From Ignavibacteria bacterium (GTDB lineage: Bacteria > Bacteroidota > Ignavibacteria > Ignavibacteriales > Ignavibacteriaceae): DNA of 64,000 nt. The notes beneath the pieces were generated by a model that was not told the DNA's origin, did no database searches, and saw only the letters and a program-made list of their open reading frames with translations. Positions 34,030 to 43,962 of the stretch are shown in pieces (the first letter of the stretch is position 1; the number at the start of each line of letters is the position of its first letter). The translations under genes were made by a program, and so were the position numbers. Location: NCBI GenBank assembly GCA_021286645.1, contig JAJTBZ010000097.1, forward strand, positions 235,454-299,453, in the 5' to 3' direction.

Positions 34030-35465
34030 TTCAGGAAATAAGCAATATATTTGCCAAGACCAAAATTTTGGGAACGCTTGGGCCGGCCTCCAGCTCAACG
34101 GAAACAATTATGGAATTGATAGAAGCCGGTTTGGATGGTGTACGCCTGAATTTTTCGCACGGGGATTATAAGTTTTATGATAATCTGTTTTTCTCTATCA
34201 ATGAGGCATGCGTGCATGCAAGTTCGCCTTTAGCGGTACTACTCGATCTGCAGGGCCCCAAGATACGGGTAGGTGAATTGGCTGAACCATCATTCGAAAT
34301 CAGAAATGGCGAAACGATAGAAATAACAGTAAAAGATATTAAAGGTACAAAAGAGAGAATATCTACTTCGTACAAACCCCTGCCTCAGGATGCCAAGATA
34401 GGAGATATTATCCTAATTGATGACGGCTTGCTCCGGTTGCGAATTATTTCCAAAACTGAGGACTCGGTTGTCTGTGAAATAGAAAATGGCGGTATCCTGA
34501 AACCCAAAAAAGGTATGAATTTACCGGGAATGACGCTTTCTACTCCTTCCGTTACGGAAAAAGATTTGCGCGATTTGGAGTATGGCTTAAAACACCGTCT
34601 CGATTATATTGCGCTATCGTTCGTTCGTTCGGCAAAGGATATCCTGGAACTGCGGCAATGGATGAATGAACGCGGGTATAATAAGCCGATTATTGCCAAG
34701 ATAGAAAAGAAAGAAGCTATAGATGATTTTGATAACATCCTTGCGGCAGCCGATGGTATTATGGTTGCCCGGGGTGATTTGGGAGTAGAACTTAACCCGC
34801 AGGATGTGCCCGTAATTCAAAAAACAATTATCAGGAAATGTAATTGCGTAGGTAAATTGGTAATTACTGCCACGCAGATGCTTGAATCTATGGTTAATAA
34901 TCCTATTCCAACCCGTGCAGAGGCTTCGGATGTAGCTAATGCGGTGTGGGATGGTACAGATGCGGTGATGCTAAGCGCGGAAACTTCTGTAGGTAAATTC
35001 CCTATCAGCACGGTTGAAACAATGAATAATATTATTCGCATGGCAGAAGGGGCAAGGCACTTCGCGAAAAAAGTAGAATTTACCGTACCTGATTCGGAAG
35101 AAGAAAATACTTTCGATGCTTTTAGCAGGGCTGTTTGTGATATCAGCGAGCAGACAAAATGTTCAGCAATAATTGTACTTACGCACATGGGGCGCGCGGC
35201 TCGGTGGATTTCAAAATATAAACCCTCTGCACGCATTATAGCTGTATCTGATTCATTCGATACAATGAACAGTCTTTGCCTGAAATGGGGAATTACATCC
35301 TTATATCACCGTGAGATTAAGCGGGACCTGGCATTAATTGATGAACTTCGGCTTATGATTGCAGAATCCGGGCACGCCAAGAAAGGTGAGCTGGTTATTT
35401 TTACTGCCGGCGCTCCATTCTCTGATCAGGGACGGCTTAACTGGTTAAAATTTGTACACATTTAA
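34026..35465 (+). CDS. pyk: Pyruvate kinase
   Basis: A 479-residue pyruvate kinase converting phosphoenolpyruvate and ADP to pyruvate and ATP. Family motifs in order: TLGPASSS and VRLNFSHGDY, LLDLQGPKIRVGEL, KIEKKEAIDDFDNI with the catalytic Lys, DGIMVARGDLGVEL, and ATQMLESM..PTRAEASDVANAVWDGTDAVMLSAE (given as two parts). The C-terminal domain is of normal length. The gene starts in an ATGA overlap with the protease gene, so the two are co-transcribed, an unusual pairing. A convergent terminator hairpin follows. Confidence 0.95.
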   Translation: MIQEISNIFAKTKILGTLGPASSSTETIMELIEAGLDGVRLNFSHGDYKFYDNLFFSINEACVHASSPLAVLLDLQGPKIRVGELAEPSFEIRNGETIEITVKDIKGTKERISTSYKPLPQDAKIGDIILIDDGLLRLRIISKTEDSVVCEIENGGILKPKKGMNLPGMTLSTPSVTEKDLRDLEYGLKHRLDYIALSFVRSAKDILELRQWMNERGYNKPIIAKIEKKEAIDDFDNILAAADGIMVARGDLGVELNPQDVPVIQKTIIRKCNCVGKLVITATQMLESMVNNPIPTRAEASDVANAVWDGTDAVMLSAETSVGKFPISTVETMNNIIRMAEGARHFAKKVEFTVPDSEEENTFDAFSRAVCDISEQTKCSAIIVLTHMGRAARWISKYKPSARIIAVSDSFDTMNSLCLKWGITSLYHREIKRDLALIDELRLMIAESGHAKKGELVIFTAGAPFSDQGRLNWLKFVHI

Positions 35466-35471
35466 AAATGG

Positions 35472-35498
35472 CTGAGGTGCTTCCGGAAAGCACCTCAG
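35472..35498. terminator. Bidirectional terminator between pyk and the type IX secreted protein gene
   Basis: CTGAGGTGCTT (35472-35482) pairs with AAGCACCTCAG (35488-35498) around a short loop. It lies seven bases after the pyk stop and seven before the end of the convergent gene. Confidence 0.82.
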
Positions 35499-35504
35499 TA
35501 CAAT

Positions 35505-37274
35505 TTATTTTAAGAAAACGAGTTTTTTCGTTTCAGTGTAATTGTTTACATGCAGAGTATAATAATAAATCCCGCTTGGCAATTTGGGGTTAGAAAAATG
35601 GTATGTATGCGGGCCCGCGCTCTCCACATTGTTCACCATCGTCATTACTTCCGAACCCAATCCATCATATAACTTTAAGGACACGAATCCATTCTCGGGT
35701 AAATAGTACGAGATATTGGTACCGTTATTAAACGGGTTCGGGTAGTTTTGCGCGAGCAAATAAGTTGATGGAGTTATCCCCGGATTCGGGTTGAAATTAA
35801 TTTGCTCATAGGGGAAATTTTGCTGATAGTATTGTTTTGTGAATCCGGCAATATGTTTTGCTTTGGTTACCGAAGCAACAGGCTCGTTCCATTGAGCTAC
35901 TATGTAGGCAAAAATTAATTCCACCGGCTTATTCTTTTCTAATTTGAATGGGCCGGTTGTCATCCCGAATGCATGATCGTGGCGAGAGGTGTTCAACCAG
36001 CCGGTACCTGTTACCGGATCACCACTATAGACAAATTTTGCTGCAATTGATTTGCAATCCGGGAGGGACCCTCCGTTGCCATAGGGGTCGTTGCATGGAT
36101 CAATCGAGTCTGTGTGAATAATTGTTTTACCACCGAACTGGAAAAGACGAAAGGCCTGCAGATCATACAAATCATTGTTATTAGGATGGCCATAAATTGA
36201 CATATCGCAAAAGGCGGTCATAGGGGCATTACGCGCGCCAGGGAATACCTTTTGCCCCATTACCGGGCCATCGTTCTGAAAGGCAGTGTCTATGGCTACA
36301 TCAGAATTATCATAAACGCCGTTGGCATTCTTGTCAATAAAAGTGACACCGGGAATATACTGCGGCGGACCCTGTAAAAGTTGGACCAACACAGCCGGAG
36401 GGGCCGGTGTAAACAGTGAATCGGTATCTTTTTTATACCCGAAACCACATTGTAAGAGTGTATCACAACCGAAGAGATCCATTCCACCTGTTCCAATTGT
36501 CGGATTTACGATAAGTGTAAAAAGGACACTATCTAAAACATCAGAGGAAAAACCTGTATTGGTGATTCGATACCTGACGAAAACGATACCATCGTCAAAA
36601 GTATTAGCATCGGTATTTTTATCGGCAAATATGGTTTGCTGAATTTCTATACCCTGAGGTAGTTCGGGAAAGTAGTGATTGTATGGCGGGATAGCGTCAT
36701 TGTAAACGCACCAGATACTTTTATCCAACAGAAAGTCGGGGCGGTCTTCGTCCGGATCCCATTTGCTGTTATGGTTTTTATCAACAGGGTTATAAATACC
36801 ATCTTTGTCCCCGTCGTAAAAGGGGGCCCCATTGGCAACGGCGGTACGCCAATTATCCCAACTCGCGCTGAACGGGAGATCAGCTTCACTACCCGCCTGG
36901 AATCCGGGGTCTGTGTTTTTACCTACCTGCCCTGGTGCAAAGTCACTTAGTTCAAGGGAAATATCCGCCCGTGATCCCCAGAGATTTTGATTGGCATATC
37001 CGGTTAGAGCAAACCCCGCCCCCCAAACTGCCGATGCTTTCTTAAATCGTATCCCGGAGCTATCGGGTGTGTTTTTCTGAATTGCTATATTACCAATATT
37101 ATTGAATGGGAAAAATACATCGTTAATGCTTAAAGCAGTTGATCGAATAGAATTTGTAGAATTTATTCCTGAAGGGACATCTGATTTCTTTGCATTAGCC
37201 CCCGGGCCGGGCTGTGCCAGGGCAATGCATGTATAACAAATGATAATACCGAATAAACAGCGAGCCATATTCAT
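35505..37274 (-). CDS. Secreted protein with type IX secretion C-terminal sorting domain
   Basis: A 589-residue exported protein. It has a signal peptide (MNMARCLFGIIICYTCIALAQ), calcium-binding-like acidic stretches (DKDGIYNPVDKNHNSKWDPD; FIDKNANGVYDNSD) in a beta-rich body, and a C-terminal sorting domain of about 80 residues starting AQNYPNPFNNGTNISYYLPE and ending GIYYYTLHVNNYTETKKLVF. That last domain is the classical type IX sorting signal of Ignavibacteria/Bacteroidota, removed on secretion. The body is of a type common in Ignavibacteria but without known function. Strong GGAAGAGGAG precedes the ATG. Single-gene transcript with terminators on both sides. Confidence 0.9.
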   Translation of the reverse strand: MNMARCLFGIIICYTCIALAQPGPGANAKKSDVPSGINSTNSIRSTALSINDVFFPFNNIGNIAIQKNTPDSSGIRFKKASAVWGAGFALTGYANQNLWGSRADISLELSDFAPGQVGKNTDPGFQAGSEADLPFSASWDNWRTAVANGAPFYDGDKDGIYNPVDKNHNSKWDPDEDRPDFLLDKSIWCVYNDAIPPYNHYFPELPQGIEIQQTIFADKNTDANTFDDGIVFVRYRITNTGFSSDVLDSVLFTLIVNPTIGTGGMDLFGCDTLLQCGFGYKKDTDSLFTPAPPAVLVQLLQGPPQYIPGVTFIDKNANGVYDNSDVAIDTAFQNDGPVMGQKVFPGARNAPMTAFCDMSIYGHPNNNDLYDLQAFRLFQFGGKTIIHTDSIDPCNDPYGNGGSLPDCKSIAAKFVYSGDPVTGTGWLNTSRHDHAFGMTTGPFKLEKNKPVELIFAYIVAQWNEPVASVTKAKHIAGFTKQYYQQNFPYEQINFNPNPGITPSTYLLAQNYPNPFNNGTNISYYLPENGFVSLKLYDGLGSEVMTMVNNVESAGPHTYHFSNPKLPSGIYYYTLHVNNYTETKKLVFLK

Positions 37275-37372
37275 TTCTCCTCTTCCTCATGGATGAATAT
37301 AGTATATGAATGAAAAATAATACATTAAAGAAGCGAAAACAAGTACATAATTATGCGGTTTGTGGAAAAGGC

Positions 37373-37398
37373 AAAAAAAAGGCCGCTGAAAAGCGGCC
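37373..37398 (-). terminator. Rho-independent terminator of the DUF3857 locus
   Basis: Read on the minus strand, GGCCGCTTTTCAGCGGCC is followed by a run of eight T. It ends the transcript that reads through 37413. Confidence 0.88.
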
Positions 37399-37412
37399 CG
37401 GGAGAAATAGTA

Positions 37413-39501
37413 TTATTTTTTTGATTTCTTTTTGGCTGAGGGTGTTACGGTACTAGCCGCCGGCTGTTCAGCCTGTATTTGCTGTTTTACTTCGGGTGCT
37501 GCGGGCTCCGGTTGCTTAGGTCGTATTTTTCTTAAAACTATTTGATCGTTCATGCAAGCAATAATATCTGCGTAAAGCATGGTAATCATTTCGTAATACA
37601 TCGGTTCGAATGATAGTCCTTTAATTCCAAACTTCACGGTAATCCGGATTGTATTTCCTTCAACAGCAGAACGACGGGAGAAGCCAATAATATCTTTGAG
37701 AGGGTGAATCTCCCTATCAGCGACGCAACTTTCAACCTCGTAACCTTCAGGAAAATTAATGTACATTACAGTCGTTTGTTCGCGCTGATGCCCAAAATTA
37801 ATCGGGAATTTCCTTGTGGGTTCCGTGAATGGCGACTTGGTAAATTTTTGAATAAAATGGGGATTAAAGTAAATTTTATCCTCTGTGTTTTGAGTATATG
37901 CCTTCGAACTGAAACGGGCGTTTATGGTTATGGGCAGATCCACTGAATCCTTAGCGAAAATTTTTGTGGAATCGATTTGAATCAGCTCATCTAAATTGAA
38001 AACATTGCGGACCATCTCGTTGTCCTTTTTCTTTAGCTGCTCGGTGCGGAAATTTAGAGCTGCGTAATCTGAACAGACGCTTTGGATTGTTCCGCTAATA
38101 TCGCCACCTCCCTGAATATTAACGGTAACCATACTTCTTTCGGATGCCTTTTTGGCAGATGCAAGTGTTACCCAATCATAGGGATCTTTCTTTACGACTA
38201 TCCCTCTGCATAATAGCAGTTCGAGAGGTAATAAATCAAATGGTCGGAGTGAGGAAGTCGCATCAAAAAAATATTTTTGCGAGTCGATAATTGCAACTGG
38301 CAGCATATAATTAAACTGCTCATGAATTGGTTGGAGCTCAGTAATTGCCCCATTATCTCTGGTACTGGTAAGCACGGGGTAAGATTCAATACCGGCGCAT
38401 TAGCAAAGAGAGGGAAACGAAATTTATCTCTGATGGGCTTCCTTTTTGCTTCTCGATTAAATCCTCAACAGGTTCATTGCAAAACGGGCTGTGCGATTCT
38501 TCACATATAAATCTTTTTGAAGTCCATTCATGTATAACTTTAACTTTATCCATTGGTTTCGTTATCCCGGCAGTTAATTGAGTTGCGATTTTTTTTACAT
38601 TCCGGGAATGATCAATGGCTTCTCCGAAGACAGGGGATTCTATATAATCCTCCAAAAAATCGCTCCAAAAAATTGAAGGGAGATGAAATCTGCCATTCGA
38701 CAAGAAGCCAGGTGTTAATAGATGGAATTCTACCTGATTGGCGTAATCATGAACTGTAGTAATGAAAGGTTCAGCCTTTAATGCCGGAGCATTTTTAACC
38801 GCCCAACGATAGTGGGTTTCATTGAGATTAGTTATACCCAGTAATCCGCCGAGTAGGCCAGAAACTTTTCTTTGCCCCTGATGGTTCTCCCTAACAACAA
38901 AATCTTCATATCCGTGAGTAACTGTTGAGTATTGAAGCACGTTGGGGTGGCTCACACGAAATTCACTGTAACGAACCGGGTAGTCGCTCTGAAAATCCCA
39001 AACGGGTATATTAATAGTTTTGAATATTTTTGTATATCTGAGATCGATAATACAACCAGATGAAAGCCCCGGCATTGTAAATGCTAATTCGGTGAAACCA
39101 TCATGGAGATTTTGCTCATAGATATCCTTCTTTTGCAAATCTAATTTTACAATTTCGTTAGACTCATTTAGCTTGTATGTACAGGCTTCAATATTTTTTA
39201 TGGTTGTATAATTTTTTTTCCCATAAACGATAAGTTTTATTGTCCCCGCAGTATATCCCTTTTCTGACATAATCTTGATGCGTTGATGTACATTGAGTAC
39301 GCAATTTACGTCATCATCAATATATGCTTCACCATAATTGCATAATACAACTGCTGCGGCGTTGGAATCGGGTGTGTAACAATTCATTTCGAGGTCGGCA
39401 CGTGGTATTTCGCCCCACTTTATCGGTGGTTCCTGTGCCATACAAAGGAAAGTAAGAGCACAAATAATTATTACCATAGAAAATGTTTTAGATGTGTGCA
39501 T
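37413..39501 (-). pseudogene. DUF3857 / pseudo-transglutaminase protein, frameshifted
   Basis: Two adjacent frames together encode one protein of about 695 residues that is paralogous over its whole length to the intact product of 41575-43686. The first part (from 39501; signal peptide MHTSKTFSMVIIICALTFLCMAQ) runs to LSLLMRRY and a stop. The second resumes as CAGIESYPVLTSTRDNG in another frame. The break is at about 38400 and fits loss of two bases (or gain of one). The transglutaminase Cys position reads GSPSE instead of GDCKD, and the catalytic His position reads FNYM. It is preceded by a terminator, so it may be weakly co-transcribed with the upstream genes. Both pieces remain well conserved, so the break is recent or a sequencing error. 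Confidence 0.8.
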
Positions 39502-39607
39502 AGGTCTTCACATGAAAATAATAAATGGTTCGTTTTAGGAAAAAGCCGTATACAAATATAAGCAATTACCGGATGCAGTCTAATTATGGAATATCAGAAG
39601 GGCAAAG

Positions 39608-39634
39608 CAAAAAAAAAGCCCGTTGGACGGGCTT
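39608..39634 (-). terminator. Rho-independent terminator after the transglutaminase gene
   Basis: On the minus strand, AAGCCCGTCCAACGGGCTT is followed by a T-run. It directly follows the stop of the gene at 39644 and separates it from the frameshifted paralogue. Confidence 0.9.
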
Positions 39635-39643
39635 GGAATGGTT

Positions 39644-41572
39644 TTATTGTTTCTTTGCCAGAAAAACGATTTGGGCCCTGTCGGCCTTTGCAATATCAGT
39701 AAAGAATTTTTTGTACTCGCTATATTTTTCAGCCGGAACCATATCTTGTTTATACATGGAAGCCCTTACGTACAATAATTCTGTTGGATTAATAACAGTT
39801 ATCTGTGAATGATATTCGGCAAATGCTGTAGAAATATCCGTTTTAGATGGTAAGGCCTCTATTGAGTATCCCTCGGGAATTTTAATGTGAATAGTATCAA
39901 TATCCTTTGTTTGGCTCGATATAAGAATAGGGGAGTACCTTTTTTCCAAAACCGGCGGAATATATGTGCTTCGTCCGGCAATATTAGGATTAACAAAGAG
40001 TCGTTCACCATTCATCGTAGCATAATTTTGAGCCAATAAAGATAAGTGCATTACAATCGATGGAGCTTTTTCTTTAACGCCACTAAATTCAAGCGAGCGT
40101 ATATATGCCCCGGGGAGGTTTATTTCGTTCATTACCCATTTATGCTTTTCTTCGGGTGATTCGTTATCAACAAGTGAACAAACCTGGTGGCGCTGGGTTC
40201 CGTACCAGGAAACCGTCATGCTCATATCCGCATTGCCACGGGAATTAATAATCGCGGTGCCTACCCGGACCTGCAAGTTTTCATCAGGCGTTGATGAAGG
40301 TGTTCGTATTATTCGCGACTGTTCACCATCGAGAACGAGCGCACCTCTATTTTGTGTAGAAGAACTCATCATTCCCGGGGGAATAGTTTGACTGGTACAT
40401 TCAAAAAATAAGGTGTCACCCAAAACCGGAACGACAGCCATAGCGTGATTAAAGCGATTGGAGGGGAACTCCGTAATGCAGGGGTAGCGAGTTTTGCCAA
40501 GATAAATAATAAGTGGATAAGCTTTAATTCCGGCAGCCTTTAATAAGGCGATGAAGTAATTAGAGAGCCCTTTGCAATCACCATAACCTTTTTCATGAAC
40601 GAAGTCGGCACTGATGGGTTGGAAGCCGCCAATGCCCAATTGAACGCTGATGTATCTGGTTCTTGACTGCATATACGCGTATATTTTTCTCACCTTTTCC
40701 TTCGGGTCAGAAATGCCCTCGGTGATTCGTTTTACATCTGCAACAGCTTCAACAGGAAGTTGATCTCTTCCTTCCCATAGTTTGGTTAACCAAATGCCAA
40801 AATTCTTCCATGAATCCAATGTGCCCGGCCGGTCGTCAAGAGAAAAATTAAGCGGTGCAGTAAAGACATAATAACCGGCACCATCATTTACGTCGCCGGA
40901 GCTTTCCGCGGGCAGTTTTGGCATATTTTTAGCCTCCCAGACGTAGCTGGTCTGGTCGCCATTATTTGTAACCTGTGGTTGAATATCAGGTTTGTTTGAC
41001 CAATATCTGAATTGTTTTTTATCATAAACAACTACCTCAAACCGGTTATACACAACAGGATCATCGGTAATGTACGCGCTCCATGATGGCCAGTTTAGGT
41101 ACCCGTTATACGACGTTTCAATAGTGAATTCAACGGTATAAGGATAAATGGGGTTTTCGAGTGCCGCTGCTTTGAATCGGTAGTCATCGCATAATGACAT
41201 TTCACTTATACCCTTAACATCGATTATGTCAGAACTGCTAAGCGAGTTGATTTCTTCGCCCTGGGCATCGAAAACCTTTCCCTCAAACGTTTTTATCTTT
41301 GAAAAAGCATCATATATAACATGTTTGAAGCCATAGTCCCGGCCTTCCTTGTTGAAGACTGTTACTGCAATGATTTCCTTTTCTATTGCCTTGCTTTCGC
41401 TTTTTACGGTAAACTGAAGGATATGTTTACGAACTACTGCATTCGCATCCTTGAGCAAAAACACGGGAATTTTACTTGCTGCATATTCCTTATCATCTGC
41501 TTTTGTGGTAAAAGAGCATAATAAAGCAAAGCATACAAACAGGAAGATATTTTTTAATTTATCGTATTGCAT
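39644..41572 (-). CDS. DUF3857 and transglutaminase-like domain protein
   Basis: A 642-residue exported protein (signal peptide MQYDKLKNIFLFVCFALLCSFTTKA). The N-terminal DUF3857 beta domain (about 60-240) is followed by a transglutaminase-like domain with the catalytic Cys in KGYGDCKGLSNYF and His in NRFNHAMAVV; the third residue position reads FFECTS, giving Glu or a shifted Asp. It ends in a DUF2569-like or beta C-terminal region without membrane segment. Members are presumed periplasmic or outer-membrane-associated, with unknown substrate. Its ATG is two bases from the stop of the upstream paralogue, so the two are co-transcribed. Confidence 0.88.
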   Translation of the reverse strand: MQYDKLKNIFLFVCFALLCSFTTKADDKEYAASKIPVFLLKDANAVVRKHILQFTVKSESKAIEKEIIAVTVFNKEGRDYGFKHVIYDAFSKIKTFEGKVFDAQGEEINSLSSSDIIDVKGISEMSLCDDYRFKAAALENPIYPYTVEFTIETSYNGYLNWPSWSAYITDDPVVYNRFEVVVYDKKQFRYWSNKPDIQPQVTNNGDQTSYVWEAKNMPKLPAESSGDVNDGAGYYVFTAPLNFSLDDRPGTLDSWKNFGIWLTKLWEGRDQLPVEAVADVKRITEGISDPKEKVRKIYAYMQSRTRYISVQLGIGGFQPISADFVHEKGYGDCKGLSNYFIALLKAAGIKAYPLIIYLGKTRYPCITEFPSNRFNHAMAVVPVLGDTLFFECTSQTIPPGMMSSSTQNRGALVLDGEQSRIIRTPSSTPDENLQVRVGTAIINSRGNADMSMTVSWYGTQRHQVCSLVDNESPEEKHKWVMNEINLPGAYIRSLEFSGVKEKAPSIVMHLSLLAQNYATMNGERLFVNPNIAGRSTYIPPVLEKRYSPILISSQTKDIDTIHIKIPEGYSIEALPSKTDISTAFAEYHSQITVINPTELLYVRASMYKQDMVPAEKYSEYKKFFTDIAKADRAQIVFLAKKQ

Positions 41573-41574
41573 TC

Positions 41575-43686
41575 TTACTTCTTGCCTTTTTTCTGTATGG
41601 AAGTATTTGCTTTTGTTTTTGGCGCTTCATTGGTTACCGGCGCGGCTTCGGTTTTTTCAATCGGTTTCACTTCCTGCGTTGTAACAGGAGCAGGTGCTTT
41701 TATTTTTTCAAGAACTATCTGATCATTCATGATACTGGAAACCCGGTTGTAAAAATCTTTAATTCTTGGGTAAAACTGAGCTTCAATCACGACTGGTTTT
41801 ATTGCCAGTTTTGTTGTAATGGTTATAGTTCTGCCATCAGTTTTAACGCTTCGATTAAAATTGATAAAATCGTTAACTGACCGCAGTTCTCGCTCATTGA
41901 CATTTGTTTTAACCGCGTACCCTTCGGGAATTGTTAATTTAATAACTGCCTGGGTTTCGCGTGGATATGCAAAGTCCATAGGGTAATTACGGGTACGTGC
42001 TTTAAATGGGTTGGTCTTTATGCGTTCTACGATCTGGGGATTAATATAAATGAAATCTCCCGCGACCTGCGTATACAAGCTTGATGAAGCCTGTAAGGAA
42101 ACCACCAGTGGAAGCGAAACAGAATCTTTATTCACTACAGAAATAGAATCGGTTGTGAAATTGTCCATATCAACAAGACCCTTTGCAACCTCTTTTACAG
42201 CGCTGGAACTTAAATTATCCCTGGTAAAATACGCCGCGTAATCTTTTAAGGTATCTTGAATCGTGCCCGAAAGCGAACCATCGTCACTAATTGTCATTTG
42301 GACATTATATGAAACAGAGTGTTTTTTCGTTGGAGTGGTAACAACCCATAGAGGGGCGCCTTCTTTAATGACGAGAGCTTTCACGTTCAGTACTTTTGAT
42401 GGCAGCATACCAAAGGGTTTTAACGGGCTGGTGGCATCGACAAGGTATGAGTTAGTGCCTATTTTAACATAGCTTAAAACATAATTGAATTGATAATCAA
42501 TTGGGTATAGATCCTGAATTTTACCATGAGCCCGTGTGCTCAGAATTACCGGATAAGCTTCAATTTTTAAGCACTTTAAAAGCGATAACAACACAAAGTT
42601 GATATCGGCGCTGCTGCCCTTTTTTGCTTCTACTACATCATCTACATCTTTATCAGAATATTTCTCGTTATCTGCATCCCATTGTATGTTTTCGGTAACC
42701 CAGTTATGAATAGCTTTTACCTGATCGATCGGGGCAGTGATGCCGGCTGTAACCTGCCCGGCAATTTTTTTCATCTTTCGAGTATCATCGATTCTTCCGC
42801 AGAAATTTTTATCTTTTAGCATGTCCTCAATGTATTCTTCCCAGGTTCTGATTAGTTTTCGGGAACCGCCATCTGAATAGGCGAATTCGTTTAACTGGGT
42901 ACTTACCATAGTTTTGTAGTCATTGGTGGTAGTAATATATGGTTCCTCCCGGATTGCCGGCGCGTTACGAACAACCCAGCGGTTGGTTATGAATTTTACT
43001 GTATGGTTTTGCAAGTAATTAGCCAGACTGCCATCAACATACTCGGTTGATTCAGATCTGTCCTGAACTTCAAATGGCTCTGACCCTCGTGTTATACAGG
43101 TATAGGCCAACGCGACAGGGTATTTAATTCTGAATTCACTCCATAACACCGGTTCACTTCCCTGAAAAAGCCATGTGGGCATGGAAAAAACCGTTTCCCG
43201 ATCCATATTGTATCGGTATTCGATTATACATCCTGGAGAAAGAGAAGGCAAAGTAAATTTTACTTCGGCCATATCATCAACCAGTTTGTTCTTGTATATA
43301 TCATTTTTGTTAAGTTCTTTAACTACAGTTTCACCTTTTTCATCAAGGTAGCATGTATAGCCCTCAATATCATAAATGCGTTCGAAACCGCGCTTTGTAG
43401 TATAGCGTAAAGAAACTGTTGCTTGGTCAAAGCCTTTTGTAGTAAGTATTTTTACACGTCTGTGCACTTTCATTGTTTGATGCAGATCGTTGTTTACCCG
43501 GCACTCTGCATAATCGTATAACACAACTGCCGATGCATTGCTATCTGCCGGGTAACTTTTCATTTCCAAATCAGCTTTAGGAATTTCGCCCCATTTAACA
43601 GGCGAATCCTGAGCTTGTATTTTACAAACAAAAACCATAGAAACTACTAATACCAGACTGAAACGAAGGACATTGAATTTAGTCAT
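41575..43686 (-). CDS. DUF3857 protein with inactive transglutaminase-like domain
   Basis: A 703-residue exported protein (signal peptide to about residue 25, ending KIQA). DUF3857 comes first (about 60-250: WGEIPKADLEMKSY, LPSLSPGCIIEYRY), followed by a transglutaminase-like domain (about 315-420) in which the Cys site reads KKGSSADINFVLLSLLK and the His site FNYVLSYV, so both catalytic residues are lost. The third site LVDATSPLKPFG is kept. The C-terminus is Lys/Pro-rich. It is paralogous to the frameshifted gene at 37413-39501 and upstream of the apparently active 39644-41572. A binding or scaffolding role is inferred. Confidence 0.87.
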   Translation of the reverse strand: MTKFNVLRFSLVLVVSMVFVCKIQAQDSPVKWGEIPKADLEMKSYPADSNASAVVLYDYAECRVNNDLHQTMKVHRRVKILTTKGFDQATVSLRYTTKRGFERIYDIEGYTCYLDEKGETVVKELNKNDIYKNKLVDDMAEVKFTLPSLSPGCIIEYRYNMDRETVFSMPTWLFQGSEPVLWSEFRIKYPVALAYTCITRGSEPFEVQDRSESTEYVDGSLANYLQNHTVKFITNRWVVRNAPAIREEPYITTTNDYKTMVSTQLNEFAYSDGGSRKLIRTWEEYIEDMLKDKNFCGRIDDTRKMKKIAGQVTAGITAPIDQVKAIHNWVTENIQWDADNEKYSDKDVDDVVEAKKGSSADINFVLLSLLKCLKIEAYPVILSTRAHGKIQDLYPIDYQFNYVLSYVKIGTNSYLVDATSPLKPFGMLPSKVLNVKALVIKEGAPLWVVTTPTKKHSVSYNVQMTISDDGSLSGTIQDTLKDYAAYFTRDNLSSSAVKEVAKGLVDMDNFTTDSISVVNKDSVSLPLVVSLQASSSLYTQVAGDFIYINPQIVERIKTNPFKARTRNYPMDFAYPRETQAVIKLTIPEGYAVKTNVNERELRSVNDFINFNRSVKTDGRTITITTKLAIKPVVIEAQFYPRIKDFYNRVSSIMNDQIVLEKIKAPAPVTTQEVKPIEKTEAAPVTNEAPKTKANTSIQKKGKK

Positions 43687-43962
43687 TATGACTCCCTTAG
43701 ACTGTAGAGTTTAAATAATATATAGTCGACCACTGATTCCCCAATCAGAAATTTTAGGAAGAATTTTAGCGACATGTGAAAATTACATAAATTCTTAATT
43801 ATGCCAAACAGAATATCTTACGGCAGAACCGTTTATGTAAATTCTTTTTTATATCCTACAACGCATTAATCTGTAACAGAAGGGATAATAATGCCGTTTT
43901 TGTTTACCGTTTCAATGATTTGTATATTTAAAGTTGGAATTTTTTAAATGATATAGATATAG

